64,000 bases of DNA from assembly GCA_947500445.1 (NCBI GenBank), contig CANMSB010000006.1:1-64000 (forward strand), read 5' to 3'. The stretch is from an uncultured Flavobacteriaceae bacterium. Its GTDB lineage: Bacteria; Bacteroidota; Bacteroidia; Flavobacteriales; Flavobacteriaceae. Below are positions 1 to 9,800 of this stretch, in pieces (the stretch's first letter is position 1; each line of letters opens with the position of its first letter). The notes under the pieces were generated by a model that saw only the letters and a list, made by a program, of their open reading frames with translations, did no database searches and had not been told where the DNA came from. Position numbers and translations under genes: made by a program.

Positions 1-15
1 CTCTTTCTCATAATG

Positions 16-55
16 ACTGTTTAAAATTAAGGTTATTATTCTACTTTTAAACAGT
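16..55. repeat. 11-bp perfect inverted repeat
   Basis: The bases at 16-26 (ACTGTTTAAAA) and 45-55 (TTTTAAACAGT) are exact reverse complements separated by 18 bases. They could form a hairpin or a dyad operator. No T-run follows directly, so a simple terminator is not convincing. Bases 56-187 show no gene. Confidence 0.5.
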
Positions 56-187
56 TCGGTTTCAAGGGTAGCTTACACACCCTAACAAGTAGAAATATCT
101 TTTTAAACGATAGGCGTGCCCCCAGTGGCGGGTGCTTTATTTCGCCAATAAATTACCAAAAGGTTTTAGGGAATAGAAAAACCTTTC

Positions 188-195
188 TATATTTG
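188..195 (+). promoter_or_regulatory. Bacteroidota -7 box for tRNA-Ser
   Basis: TATATTTG matches the Bacteroidota -7 consensus TAnnTTTG and lies 43 bases before the mature tRNA-Ser 5' end. The -33 position holds a T-rich stretch (near 164-167) rather than a clean TTG. No other promoter-like element is nearer to the tRNA. Confidence 0.6.
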
Positions 196-238
196 CATCC
201 TCTTAGGCAGAAATGCCGGGAATACGCAGACCGCGTCA

Positions 239-323
239 GGAGGAATGGCAGAGTGGTCGAATGCGGCAGTCTTGAAAACTGTTGAGGGTCACACCTCCGG
301 GGGTTCGAATCCCTCTTCCTCCG
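239..323 (+). tRNA. tRNA-Ser (anticodon UGA)
   Basis: An 85-nt class II tRNA. The acceptor arm GGAGGAA (239-245) pairs with TTCCTCC (316-322), with discriminator G323. The anticodon stem GCAGT/ACTGT encloses a seven-base loop with TGA at 273-275, giving serine for UCA-type codons. The T-arm GGTTCGAAT is intact and a long variable arm is present, as expected for tRNA-Ser. CCA is not encoded. A short reading frame on the opposite strand overlaps this tRNA and is an artefact. Confidence 0.97.
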
Positions 324-500
324 CTTTAAAGAAATGCTTCGCGACGTAGTCGCGGAGCATTTTTTGTTTTATGGAAACCAAGAGCAAAGCTCTTGAAGTT
401 GGATTAAAACAAAAAGTGGTCCTGGGCGATAGCCTGAAGCATTGGTTCAAAGTATTGGATTCCCTTCTGGGACGCACGAAGTGAATCCCTCTTCCTCCGC
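307..500. repeat. 18-bp direct repeat of the tRNA-Ser 3' end (att-like)
   Basis: GAATCCCTCTTCCTCCGC occurs at 307-324, as the end of the tRNA-Ser T-arm and acceptor, and again exactly at 483-500. Duplication of a tRNA 3' end is the usual scar of tyrosine-recombinase integration. The DNA between the copies is only about 158 bp and carries no gene, so if these are att sites the element is lost or the outer copy lies elsewhere. The hipBA and pentapeptide genes follow immediately, consistent with an integration hotspot. Confidence 0.6.
331..366 (+). terminator. Terminator downstream of tRNA-Ser
   Basis: AATGCTTCGCGAC and GTCGCGGAGCATT form a 13-bp stem with one mismatch around a 3-base loop, followed by a T-run. 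It sits just after the tRNA 3' end, as expected of an intrinsic terminator. Confidence 0.75.
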
Positions 501-502
501 AG

Positions 503-540
503 AAACCCCATGAATTATATTCATGGGGTTTTGTTTTTAT
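503..540 (+). terminator. Hairpin terminator after the second att-like repeat
   Basis: AACCCCATGAA and TTCATGGGGTT form an 11-bp perfect stem with a 5-base loop followed by TTGTTTTT. It directly follows the repeated tRNA end at 483-500, which suggests that the native tRNA terminator may have been displaced together with that copy. Confidence 0.7.
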
Positions 541-596
541 GGTTGACAGTTCACTCCTAATTAATCCTGGAAATCTGGCTCTTAGTTTAGTCAGGC

Positions 597-1955
597 TTAC
601 TTGTACTTTCTAAAGGCCTGTATAGTTTGATAAATACCGTAACTTATGAATATTCTACCAGTAAAATCCCAAAAATAAAAGTCTCCAAAAAGTTCATAGT
701 TGAAGTTTTTCCCTAAATAATCAAATTTATGAGTAGGATTTAAAAAGTTCAGAAATTGAGATAGGTTGTTGTCAATTATGAAAACTTCTCCTGAAAAAAG
801 GTCGAAGACATATTTTGAAGTTCCTAGCATAGATAAACTAAAAAAGATGCATCCAACTAGCATTGTAAAACAAATACCTAGGAAATACGATTTCCCATAC
901 CCGTTTGAAATTATATTTAAAAAGTGTATTGCTTGATTACATAACGCTTTTAGTTTACGATATAGAAATACCCTTTTACTTTCTTCTCTATACTTGGATC
1001 TCTTTATTTCATTTATAGTTGCTTTTGATTGTGCCGAACGTTCCAAAAATTTAAAATCTAGTGCTTTAACATTGTTGGATTGACTTTCGTACTGCTTTTT
1101 AAGCATTCTATACGTTTCTTGCTTATTTTTCAATGGAATATTTCCTTTTTCAAAAATATCAGATTCATAATCCTTGTCATTTTTAGGTTTACTATGCCTA
1201 AAATATTTTAAACGTAAATCAAATAAATTCAACTCCCCAGATATAATTGCCGTAGATAAATCCAATCCTTTTTCAAACTTAGTTCCCCTGAAAATAGCCT
1301 TGTCAGTAATTGAACTGTAAGTAAAAAGTGTATTCTCTCTAAACATTGCTGACGAAAATACTGCAGTTTTATAAAAGTCTGTTTTATAAAATATTACTGG
1401 CTTATGAAATGTGGTATTCCAAAAATCTACTAACCCATTGAACTGAGTATTTCTAAAGTTGGTATCGAACAAATTGCATGAATGGAATCTAACTTTACCG
1501 TTTTTGCCGCTATCGTCTCCAAAGACGACATCTTCAAAATTTAAATCCCTGATTGTACAACTGTCAAAGGTTAAAGAATTTTTGCGGCTCTCTGGTCTGA
1601 TGGTCCTTTCAAACTCGCAGTTGTTTATAAACTTAACCTTCCACTCATAATTCCCTATATATAATTCATCTAAAAATCGACAATTGTCAAATTTTAAAAC
1701 TGCAATAGTTGCATGTAGGTATCCTTGCATTTTCGAATTTATCTTATGGTGAAATGGTAAGTTTAATTTAAAGTTTAGATCAATGTTTTTAAAGTCATAT
1801 TCATCTGCAAAAGGAAGCGAACCTCCATCTCCATCATCTTGGACTTCAAATTTTACATCTGTTTTCCAAATTTCAATTAATTCTTGTACGTTCCTAGCAA
1901 CCTTTCTTTCCATAATCCTAGATAAATTAAGCCTTTCCCTTTTATTTATTGCCAT
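597..1955 (-). CDS. Pentapeptide-repeat membrane protein
   Basis: This 452-residue protein has a charged N-terminus and a central stretch (about residues 85-240) with phenylalanine every fifth position, in patterns such as xxFxx, typical of degenerate pentapeptide repeats that fold as a right-handed quadrilateral beta-helix. A basic segment follows, then a hydrophobic helix around residues 355-380 and a second weaker one near the C-terminus, so the tail is probably membrane anchored. The family is common in Bacteroidota, but no biochemical role is assigned. It lies downstream of hipBA on the same strand, about 90 bp after hipA. The coding region is visibly AT-rich compared with the housekeeping genes, which with the tRNA-end repeat suggests horizontal acquisition. 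The chosen ATG gives the longest frame; a second Met at residue 15 is an alternative. Confidence 0.75.
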   Translation of the reverse strand: MAINKRERLNLSRIMERKVARNVQELIEIWKTDVKFEVQDDGDGGSLPFADEYDFKNIDLNFKLNLPFHHKINSKMQGYLHATIAVLKFDNCRFLDELYIGNYEWKVKFINNCEFERTIRPESRKNSLTFDSCTIRDLNFEDVVFGDDSGKNGKVRFHSCNLFDTNFRNTQFNGLVDFWNTTFHKPVIFYKTDFYKTAVFSSAMFRENTLFTYSSITDKAIFRGTKFEKGLDLSTAIISGELNLFDLRLKYFRHSKPKNDKDYESDIFEKGNIPLKNKQETYRMLKKQYESQSNNVKALDFKFLERSAQSKATINEIKRSKYREESKRVFLYRKLKALCNQAIHFLNIISNGYGKSYFLGICFTMLVGCIFFSLSMLGTSKYVFDLFSGEVFIIDNNLSQFLNFLNPTHKFDYLGKNFNYELFGDFYFWDFTGRIFISYGIYQTIQAFRKYK

Positions 1956-2042
1956 TTGCGTCTAAAACTAAAAACACAAATACTTGCGCGTCAAATGGCT
2001 GACCCACTAATTTTGATACGGCATCTTCAATTTCAACTACGC

Positions 2043-3308
2043 TTATTGTTCAATTCCCTTTATTTCTTTTTGGATTACTTTACTTATATTCTCAGGTATC
2101 TCCAATTCCTCGGCCACCTCCATCCATCTCGGAATCAATGTCTGTACCTCCTTGATAATACCCTTAGGGTTTTTAATGACAAATTCTTCTGCAATGACTA
2201 GAAAGTCTTTTATGGTAATGTCGGTACGTTTTCCGTTAATAGACAAAGCTCTGGAAGTGGTTTTAAAGGTAAATAGCGGGTTAAGCGCATAAGTCAAATC
2301 ATATGCGGGAGCTAAATTCCATTTGTTCTCCTCTTTGTTATAAATAAAACTGTGGTTCTTTAGATGGTCGTCTACGTTTTTAAACAGGACATTAAAAACC
2401 ATTCGCTTGAAAAGTTGCTGTAAATCTTTATGTGGTACTTCCAATCCTAAGGCCACTTTAAAAACATTTTCATAGGAGGAGTTTTCCGGTTGACTTTTAA
2501 AGTCCCAACCGGTTAACCCCGTTACAGTCAATACGTGCTGTTTTTCTCCGTGTTGTCTGTCGTATCTTAATGTTGCAAAATGTTTGTTTTCTATAAGTTT
2601 TGAGGGCATGATATCAATACCAGCTTCTTGCGCTAGTAAATAGTAGGCGTATTCTACTTTTTCTTTGTTGTAGCCATCGCTATCATCAAGATGTAGCTTG
2701 ACTAGATAGTGATTGTAGTCCGCGCTCGTTTCGCTGTCTCCAGCAATAATTTTACCAGTTTCTTTGTGTTCCGAGATAAGAATTTTGGGTCTGGCACCGC
2801 CAGCTGAAGTTCCTATTTTGAATACGTTAAGCAAAGACAATTCATCAAGGGCTGCACCGGATGTATCTTGCTTTAGTTTTAACACTTTTTCTAAGATGGT
2901 AATGATTTCATCTATGTTTATAGCCGTTGTATTGGCTAGCTCTTTTGCGGGTTTGTATTCTAACGCTCCCATACCACGATCCGCTACATAAGCCAACTGT
3001 TCCAACGGTGTTACTTTTTGGATACCTCTTGCTGTTAACCATTCTTGAAAAATGATGTTTCCAAAGGTGTCCGGTAACGAATCGGCTATCATTGGCGGTA
3101 AACCTTGAAAAGTGTCTTGCTGGTATTCGGTAAATACTTGTACAGGTTTGGTGCGTTTGAAAATAAACGGAAATAGTTTTGAGTATTGCCCAGACTCCAA
3201 AAATTCAGGGTTGTATTGAAAAAATGCTTTGCCCCGATCTATGTCATAGCCTAGTTTACCAATCTCTCTACCAAACGCAATTACATCCATGATTTTATCT
3301 CTAGCCAT
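2043..3308 (-). CDS. hipA: HipA family serine/threonine kinase toxin
   Basis: The 421-residue product matches full-length HipA kinases, which in type II toxin-antitoxin systems phosphorylate translation factors such as glutamyl-tRNA synthetase and halt growth. Visible features are the N-terminal HipA_N-type region (residues 1-110), a glycine/serine-rich loop GTSAGGARPK (166-175) corresponding to the autophosphorylated, nucleotide-binding loop, the catalytic segment NVDDHLKNHSF (311-321, Asp314) and the metal-binding APAYDLT (333-339, Asp337). All key residues are present, so the kinase appears active. It begins 3 bases after the hipB stop and is certainly co-transcribed with it. The real substrate cannot be read from the sequence. 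Confidence 0.93.
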   Translation of the reverse strand: MARDKIMDVIAFGREIGKLGYDIDRGKAFFQYNPEFLESGQYSKLFPFIFKRTKPVQVFTEYQQDTFQGLPPMIADSLPDTFGNIIFQEWLTARGIQKVTPLEQLAYVADRGMGALEYKPAKELANTTAINIDEIITILEKVLKLKQDTSGAALDELSLLNVFKIGTSAGGARPKILISEHKETGKIIAGDSETSADYNHYLVKLHLDDSDGYNKEKVEYAYYLLAQEAGIDIMPSKLIENKHFATLRYDRQHGEKQHVLTVTGLTGWDFKSQPENSSYENVFKVALGLEVPHKDLQQLFKRMVFNVLFKNVDDHLKNHSFIYNKEENKWNLAPAYDLTYALNPLFTFKTTSRALSINGKRTDITIKDFLVIAEEFVIKNPKGIIKEVQTLIPRWMEVAEELEIPENISKVIQKEIKGIEQ

Positions 3309-3311
3309 CTA

Positions 3312-3575
3312 TCAATATAAGGAAATGTCGCTTTCTTGATCAATAACTTGATTAACACCATTAAAGATGGATTGTAACAAACCGAAATGATTGGCAATTT
3401 TTAAAACAGTATCCAAAGTCGCATTTTTACCGCTTTCAAATTTCTGAATCGTATACCTGGACAACCCCAAAGCATTACTAAGGTCTTGTTGAGACATACC
3501 GTAACGTTGTCTTTTCGTCTTACAAAGCCCGCCTAGCTTGGATTTCACGTCTTTGATTGTGATAGAATCAATCAT
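3312..3575 (-). CDS. hipB: HipB-like antitoxin, XRE/Cro helix-turn-helix
   Basis: The 87-residue protein carries a helix-turn-helix of the Cro/C1 type in its middle, with the motif SQQDLSNALGLSRYTIQKFE (about residues 28-47). By family it binds HipA to neutralise it and represses its own operon. The gene is promoter-proximal and directly upstream of hipA, the normal antitoxin-first order. An 18-bp near-perfect inverted repeat flanks a -7 promoter box just upstream of its start codon, matching HipB autoregulation. Confidence 0.93.
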   Translation of the reverse strand: MIDSITIKDVKSKLGGLCKTKRQRYGMSQQDLSNALGLSRYTIQKFESGKNATLDTVLKIANHFGLLQSIFNGVNQVIDQESDISLY

Positions 3576-3578
3576 AAT

Positions 3579-3636
3579 TGTTTATTATATTACACAAATA
3601 TAAGAAAAATGAATAAAATGTGTATTATAATAAACA
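3579..3636 (-). promoter_or_regulatory. hipBA promoter and operator palindrome
   Basis: TGTTTATTATATTACACA (3579-3596) and TGTGTATTATAATAAACA (3619-3636) are inverted copies matching at 17 of 18 positions. Between and overlapping them, on the minus strand, is TATATTTG (3595-3602), an exact Bacteroidota -7 box. The inner arm ends only 3 bases before the hipB start codon region. The arrangement is what a dimeric HipB operator occluding its own promoter should look like. Confidence 0.8.
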
Positions 3637-3853
3637 TTATGGCTAAAAGCCTTAAATAATATAGAACAGGTATTAGAAAAATGCAAATACCTTAATTTGA
3701 ATTCGAATAAGGGCAAAACCTATGAAAACTGACAATGTTTCGCTAAAAAAAGACTGATTCGGTGTCATTAAATTACGAGGGTTTTTTTATTCCCAAACTC
3801 CATCCATTTTTGCATATCGGTATCGTCCGCAAAACAAGATTAATGTATGTTCA

Positions 3854-6043
3854 TTAGTAAAATTTGGATAGGGTAATGATGAGCATTGCAAGAAAGAAAA
3901 ATGGAAAATAGACCGCTTTGAAAACTTGATTTTCATTAAAGTCAAATATGTGCGATTTGTTTTTAGCGTAGGTAATCAAGTTCCAAGTGGTCAAAATGAT
4001 CATCAAATAGGTAACGAAGTAGAAATACTCCATAAAAATGAGATCTGCGGTAATGATTTCTTTTCGCAGGTCGATGTGCGAGAAGATGAGCACAAAGAAA
4101 AATGCCGCCATCGCTTCTATAATACCCTGTCGCTCCTCGGTTTTTGAACAGGCGATGAGCAAAATGTACATCATAATCAATACCACAAAGATGGGAATCA
4201 AATAGGTGACGAACGTATTGAGTAAAATACGTCTCAAATCGATGTTGTAATGCAAAATGGGTACCTCTTCAAACAAGGTTTTGGCGCCATAACCAAAATC
4301 GGTATCGTATGACGCCACCGAATAGTTAAAATAACTTTTCATGATGTTGTTCCCCGATACGATAACGTTTTGGTTCAGCCCCGGCTTTCTGGTGGGATTG
4401 GTGAATTCATAGCTGGCCAAATCGGGGGTAAACACCAGATGGTCCTCATTGCTAATGGGAACAATGTCCAAACTGATATGCCGCTTATCGAACGGGAAGT
4501 TCTCATAATTCAGGTATTGTTGTACCGTTACCCGAAAGTCCCAACTGATCAACAGATAGTCCGGTTTTCCGGCAATGCCCTTTATTTCTTTTCTGGAAAC
4601 CTCTTCGATAAAAGAGGCTTCGGCAAAGGGCGAGGTTTGGGGCAATCGAAATCCCTCACTAATGGTTTCCACCAAGTTTAAAGGATATTTTTGCCAGATC
4701 CGACCGCCGATATTAAGATTGTAGCTGTTTTCAAAAGCCATTCGTTCGATGAACATTCCCGTTGGTATCGGGGTACTTTCGGGCAGTTTGAGTTCCCTGC
4801 GTCGTGTTTGCTGCTTGTTTATAAAACTCCCTAGGCTCGAGACATCGGCAATAGGGGGGCTTTCCGAGGTATTGATCCTCCTGCTCCCCGTATGCTCTAA
4901 ATATCCAATCAAAAGGATGTTAAAGATCAATAATACCGTGGCCAGTATACTCAATTGCCATATTTCTTGTCGGTCCAAATAATCCTTATTAAAATAAATG
5001 GCGATAATGATCAATAGAAAAGCCGAGAAAAATAAGGTCAATTTGATATAACGATGGTTAAGGGCGGCCTTGCTTCCCAAAAGTTCGTTTTTAGAAAAAA
5101 CCAGCCCGATGCCCCAGCCATTGGATGGTATTTTATCATAAAAAAAGAGTTCGGTATCGTTATTATCGTCCGAAGCACGCTCCACATTTCCCGATTGTCC
5201 CTCCAACAGGGCGTTGTAGGCCTTTTTTAGAACAGTGTTCGTTTCGTTTTCGCTGGTTTCCTTTAAGTTGGTCGTTCCTATGTAATCGTTTACAGGATGG
5301 GAAAGATAGGTGCCTTCTGTAGAAGTGATGAGCCCATATCCGGTTTTTCCCAAACTAAGTGAAAGTATCATACTTTTAAAGCCACTGGTAACGAAGCTCA
5401 TGGTAATGGTTCCCTTCACCTTTCCCTTGTTCGGTCCTGCCGTATAATAAAACGGGATACCATAGTCAATGTACCAGTCTTTGGCAGCTTTTGCATAGTA
5501 TGGCTCTACCCACTTGGCACCTTTATCCCGAACCCCGGTGTACCAATCTGTTCCATCGAGGGTTGCATCGGTATAATCATAACTGTCCCCTACATAAATA
5601 TAGTCCGCTGTTCCTTTATTGTAAAAGGGGCAAAACAGTTTACGATCTCCTGAGAAAGCATAGGGCTCATAACAGGCCGTTATCCCTTGTAATGCTGGGA
5701 TTTTAAGTGAAGATGCCTTGATGATTTTTTCTATTTCCTCTTGGCTGTAAGATTTTGTGCCAAAATCTTCAGCGAGTTTTTTTCCTTCGTCAACAATACT
5801 GGAAAGAATCCCGTCTACCTGTTTTTTTAAGGATTCCATCGTGCGCAAACCCTTATCCTGAACGATATGGTCCCGTTCCATACTAAAGGAATAGAGTTCG
5901 TAGGCATGATAAATGGTGGCTACAAACAATCCAAGGGCGATAATGTAAAGTACTTTCTTTATCATATTCCTAAAAACATGGGTTGCTTTGTCGCACACCG
6001 TATGCACTGTTACGACTTGATTTTTTATTGACGGCGGAGCCAT
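3854..6043 (-). CDS. Cache-domain protein fused to a pentameric ligand-gated ion channel-like module
   Basis: The 729-residue protein has three parts. First, a membrane helix (about 28-48) followed by a large extracytoplasmic Cache sensor (about 50-325) with family hallmarks such as GYGLITSTEGTYLSHP (235-250). Second, two further helices (about 333-351 and 362-382) that return the chain to the periplasm. Third, a beta-rich region (about 400-605) containing ENFPFDKRHISLDI (514-527), which fits the conserved Pro-loop of Cys-loop receptor and GLIC/ELIC relatives without the cysteines, followed by four hydrophobic helices (about 606-632, 640-657, 665-692, 709-727) in the M1-M4 spacing of that superfamily. 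Predicted topology (N in, C out) puts both sensor regions in the periplasm. The likely role is a cation or anion channel gated by a small ligand; ligand and ion are unknown. The real start may be Met27. It is a single-gene unit. Confidence 0.7.
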   Translation of the reverse strand: MAPPSIKNQVVTVHTVCDKATHVFRNMIKKVLYIIALGLFVATIYHAYELYSFSMERDHIVQDKGLRTMESLKKQVDGILSSIVDEGKKLAEDFGTKSYSQEEIEKIIKASSLKIPALQGITACYEPYAFSGDRKLFCPFYNKGTADYIYVGDSYDYTDATLDGTDWYTGVRDKGAKWVEPYYAKAAKDWYIDYGIPFYYTAGPNKGKVKGTITMSFVTSGFKSMILSLSLGKTGYGLITSTEGTYLSHPVNDYIGTTNLKETSENETNTVLKKAYNALLEGQSGNVERASDDNNDTELFFYDKIPSNGWGIGLVFSKNELLGSKAALNHRYIKLTLFFSAFLLIIIAIYFNKDYLDRQEIWQLSILATVLLIFNILLIGYLEHTGSRRINTSESPPIADVSSLGSFINKQQTRRRELKLPESTPIPTGMFIERMAFENSYNLNIGGRIWQKYPLNLVETISEGFRLPQTSPFAEASFIEEVSRKEIKGIAGKPDYLLISWDFRVTVQQYLNYENFPFDKRHISLDIVPISNEDHLVFTPDLASYEFTNPTRKPGLNQNVIVSGNNIMKSYFNYSVASYDTDFGYGAKTLFEEVPILHYNIDLRRILLNTFVTYLIPIFVVLIMMYILLIACSKTEERQGIIEAMAAFFFVLIFSHIDLRKEIITADLIFMEYFYFVTYLMIILTTWNLITYAKNKSHIFDFNENQVFKAVYFPFFFLAMLIITLSKFY

Positions 6044-6307
6044 CCAAAACGCATTTCCGCACTAATCATGGTGTAGTACAGCAACTAAATATACTGCCGA
6101 TTCCTTAAATTAAAAACGGCTTGGGTACTTATTTGATGTTATTGACGGTCATGGTGCGGGATCTGCGGTATTAGAAAGGAGTAGATTAAACTCATGTATT
6201 GTCTGTTATGGAACCTGACAACAAAGCCTAAAAGATTGATGCTGGCCGCAATGGAGGATACGGCAATCGTTAATGGTAGTACCCAAACATACACCGGTTT
6301 TTGGAAG

Positions 6308-6772
6308 TATGGTTAGTTTGTTTTTACGGTTTACGGCCATTTCAGGGGCATCGGATTCCTGTTTAATCATGCCCGCTTCTATGCTGGAGTATCCGCGCCC
6401 AATATTTTAGGCGATCGTTTGGCTTCCCAAGACGGCCTAAATTTATCCAACCCGACTTATGGGTATTTCGGTTACCGATTTTACTCCGATATTTTTGAAA
6501 AAATGATGATCAAACCGAACATGCTCATTCGGTATGAGAATGGCGCACCTTTGCAAGCGGACTTGAACCTGGCCGTCAGTTTTAAAAATAAGTTCGAGAT
6601 AGGAACCGGCTATCGGACCAGTGCTTCACTTAACTTTTTGGCCGGGGTTTACCTGATCAAAAATTTCCGGTTGATTTATCACTACAATTTGGCGACCAAT
6701 GATAATCCTTTGGGGAATACGCACGGACTTCTACTAAGTTACCGTTTTGGAGACGGATATGCTATCGATTAA
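6308..6772 (+). pseudogene. Truncated PorP/SprF-type outer-membrane protein
   Basis: The plus strand encodes about 153 residues without an in-frame ATG near the beginning. The sequence resembles the C-terminal half of PorP/SprF proteins: GFLFNHARFYAGVSAPNIL, then several amphipathic beta-strand segments ending in SYRFGDGYAID. PorP/SprF are T9SS or gliding-associated outer-membrane proteins of about 300 residues, so half is missing. An in-frame TAG stands just upstream at about 6318. The preceding bases 6044-6307 contain no recognisable gene. I infer a decayed gene remnant rather than a functional short protein; a TTG at 6419 could start a 117-residue product. Confidence 0.65.
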
Positions 6773-6802
6773 ATGATTCCGTTTCAAAGATAAAATGGTA
6801 AC

Positions 6803-6837
6803 AAAAAGGCCATCAACAGTAAGTTGATGGCCTTTTT
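6803..6837. terminator. Bidirectional terminator, perfect 15-bp stem
   Basis: AAAAAGGCCATCAAC (6803-6817) and GTTGATGGCCTTTTT (6823-6837) pair perfectly around AGTAA. The hairpin has an A-run on one side and a T-run on the other, so it can terminate both the giant nuclease gene coming from the right and any transcript through the PorP remnant from the left. Confidence 0.9.
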
Positions 6838-6856
6838 CTCATAAACGCTTTCGAAC

Positions 6857-9800
6857 TTATTGTTTGATCAACTGTTCTGTAGCGTACCAACTTCCGTTGA
6901 TAATCGTCTGCAAATAGTAAGGCCCCGGCCTTAGGTAACCAAAATGAAGTTCTATTTTTGAATTTCCCGCTTCGATAATGGCGCGTTCTCGCTTGATCAA
7001 TCGGCCGTAACGGTTATAGACCAAGAAACGCACCTTTGATTTTTTGGTGACGGTCAAATCCGCGATGACATAAGCGGTAAATGGATTGGGGTAGGTTTCC
7101 AAGGTAACCGTATTTTCGGCAACGCCGTCACAGCTTCCCAAGGTGCCACCGTAGTAAAGGTAGAACCATGCTGCAATCCGTGAAACGCAAAAGGTTCTTC
7201 CCCTAAAGCAGACTTCCACTTTATCGTAATCACCATTACCACAACGTACATCAACAACCTCTATGTTAACCGTAGCTTCGGCCGTACAACCGTTTGCGTC
7301 CGTTACGGTAATCGTATAGTCAGTGGTTTCTTCCGGGCAAACCCTTATGTTTGCCGTGGTCTCTCCCGTACTCCATGCATAGGTAAATGGAGCAAGTCCA
7401 CCTTCCATTGCGGTTATGCCAATGGTTTTACAACCGCTTGGGTGGTATCCCAGATACAATTTTATGTCCTCCGAAACGGAAAGCCCTATCGGTTCGGGTT
7501 CGGTTATCAAAACCGTGCCTTCCAAGGTAGCGCCCAAGGCATCGGTAACCGTTAAGGAGTATTCGCCAGCCATCAATCCGCTAGCCATGGCATCGGTTTG
7601 CCCATCGCTCCACAAGTAGGTGTATGGTCCCACACCGCCGTTAACGATCGCGGTTGCCGCCCCGTCATTTCCTCCATTGCAACTCACATTGTCGGTTACA
7701 ACGGTTTCCAAGCGGATCACTTCCGTTACAAAACGTGCCGAAACGGGGAAATGGTCCGATACCGTATTGGTATAATCGTTGTCATAAAAAGCATATCCCA
7801 CGCTAACGGTTTCATCAATGTAGGTTGGAACAACTTCATTGGACACTGCAATATGGTCGATCATGTTCTCTCGAAATGCGAACGACCGAAAACCGGCCTC
7901 GCTAAGTGCCGCACTTAAAACGGTGTAGTTTTCCGTATCTGCCGTGTACACCTCATAAGAACTTACGGTCGTATCAACATCGGCCACGGTTTCATCGACA
8001 TCATCGTTAAAGTCCCCTAAAAGAATAAGATTGGTATCCGCAAATTGAGTGTCAAGGCTGTCCTTAAGTACTTCCACATCAAACTTACGCATATCGTAAC
8101 GCTCTTGCGGACTACTACCACTGTTCGCCCTAGCGTGCAGACCTACAATATCATAACGTTTGCTACTACCGCCAATGGTTACATCTGCGGTCATCAAAAA
8201 GGGCAGTCGTCCACTGGCATAAAAACGGGTTTTGTCCGAAACGGGGTAGTCCGCCAGGGCTGTATCATCACCGCCATTGTATAGGGGATGAATACTTTCC
8301 AAGAGTGGTCGGGTATCGACTACGGAAACGGTATTGGTGTTGTAAATGAACCCGACCTTTTGCTGCATACCATCGGTAGCGTCGGGGCGTGAGGTCGCCG
8401 GGGACAATACATAACTATAGTTTGGGAGCGTCCCGATAAGTTCCTCGAACAAGGGAACATCTACAATTTCCTGAACGGCGATAACATCGGCATTCAAAGA
8501 TTCCAGTATGGTTCGAACACTATCCCTTTGAATGGCATCCGACATTGGGTTTCCGGCAGCAGGGGAATTGGATTCTTCCCCGAACCATTCAATATTCCAG
8601 GTTACGACGTCGAAGGTTTCGGCCTGATCTATTGCTATAGTACTCCGCGGAGGAACATACGGTTCGGCACAAGAAAGGTCGCTATCGGAACGGGGCAATA
8701 ATTGGTAGGTCTCAAAAAACCGTCCGACCACCCCGATAACTTCGGAACAGCTATCCGGTTGGCCCAGACCGACTATGGCCGCCACGTCGTTATCGATTCG
8801 TATTTCCCCAATGCCGCTGGTATCGGATAGTTCGTAATTGGAATTACCAAAAAGGATATCTCCCGGTCTTGGAAAATCGGGATTGGCTATACGGACCAAT
8901 TGCCCTGGATAATCGCCCAATTCATTAAATGTTATCGTCCTTGGAAGAATCTGTTGGTCCGGTACTCCATTATTGACCACCTCGGTCACCGAACTGAGTT
9001 GTACTTGCTCGTTAAAGGCACTTCTTGTTCCAGTGACGGTTATGGAATCGCCGATCATAAAATTGCCTTCGCCATGTACCGTTTCGTCAAAAATAGCAAT
9101 ACCTGCGGTGTCATCTTGCAGATAGGCGGAACCCGCAAATTGATCGGAAACGGTCAAAATACCGCTAACGGTCACCAATTCACCTTCCGCGGTGTTCCGT
9201 GCCTCCAAAATGGAGATGGTGTCCGGAGCTGGGGGTACAGCACCGTTTTCGGTTCCCGGTGTGGGCAAGGCCGGTTCATAAGCTCCGGTGTTTCTTAAGC
9301 CACCGGTACCGTTCGGAAGTCGTTGTAGCGATTGGCCATCCTTATCCCCGAAAGCATCTTCGTTTATCTGCCCCTCTCCAGGGTTTAACAGCGTAAGCAA
9401 AACGGCATCATCACCATCACTGGTATCATACACCAAGGCATCGATCAGGCTATCGTCGATCAGTAGGGGAGTATCATTGGGAAAACTACTTGCATCCCCT
9501 TCGTACAATGCCACGGCATCCGCACCGTTTTGAAGTCCATTGGTCGTAAATGCCACAAGGTCCACATTGGGGACCAAGGCACTGCCGATAACAAAATAGC
9601 CATTGGCATCCGTTGTAAAACCATCGAGGTCGATCGCATTATTGTAACTCTGATCGTCGCTACCGTTATACAAAACGACTACTAGTCCATCCAAAGCTGT
9701 ATTTCCCGTGCCACCGTCATACAATTCTATAAATTCTGAGGCATCCGTTCCGGGATTGTCGGCATCAATTTCGTTTATGACAATTTGTGCAGGCCCGGAG

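Noticed and set aside
289-477. 62-codon minus-strand frame overlapping tRNA-Ser
   Set aside because: It overlaps the tRNA 3' half and the terminator; its tail is the typical artefact translation of a tRNA gene.
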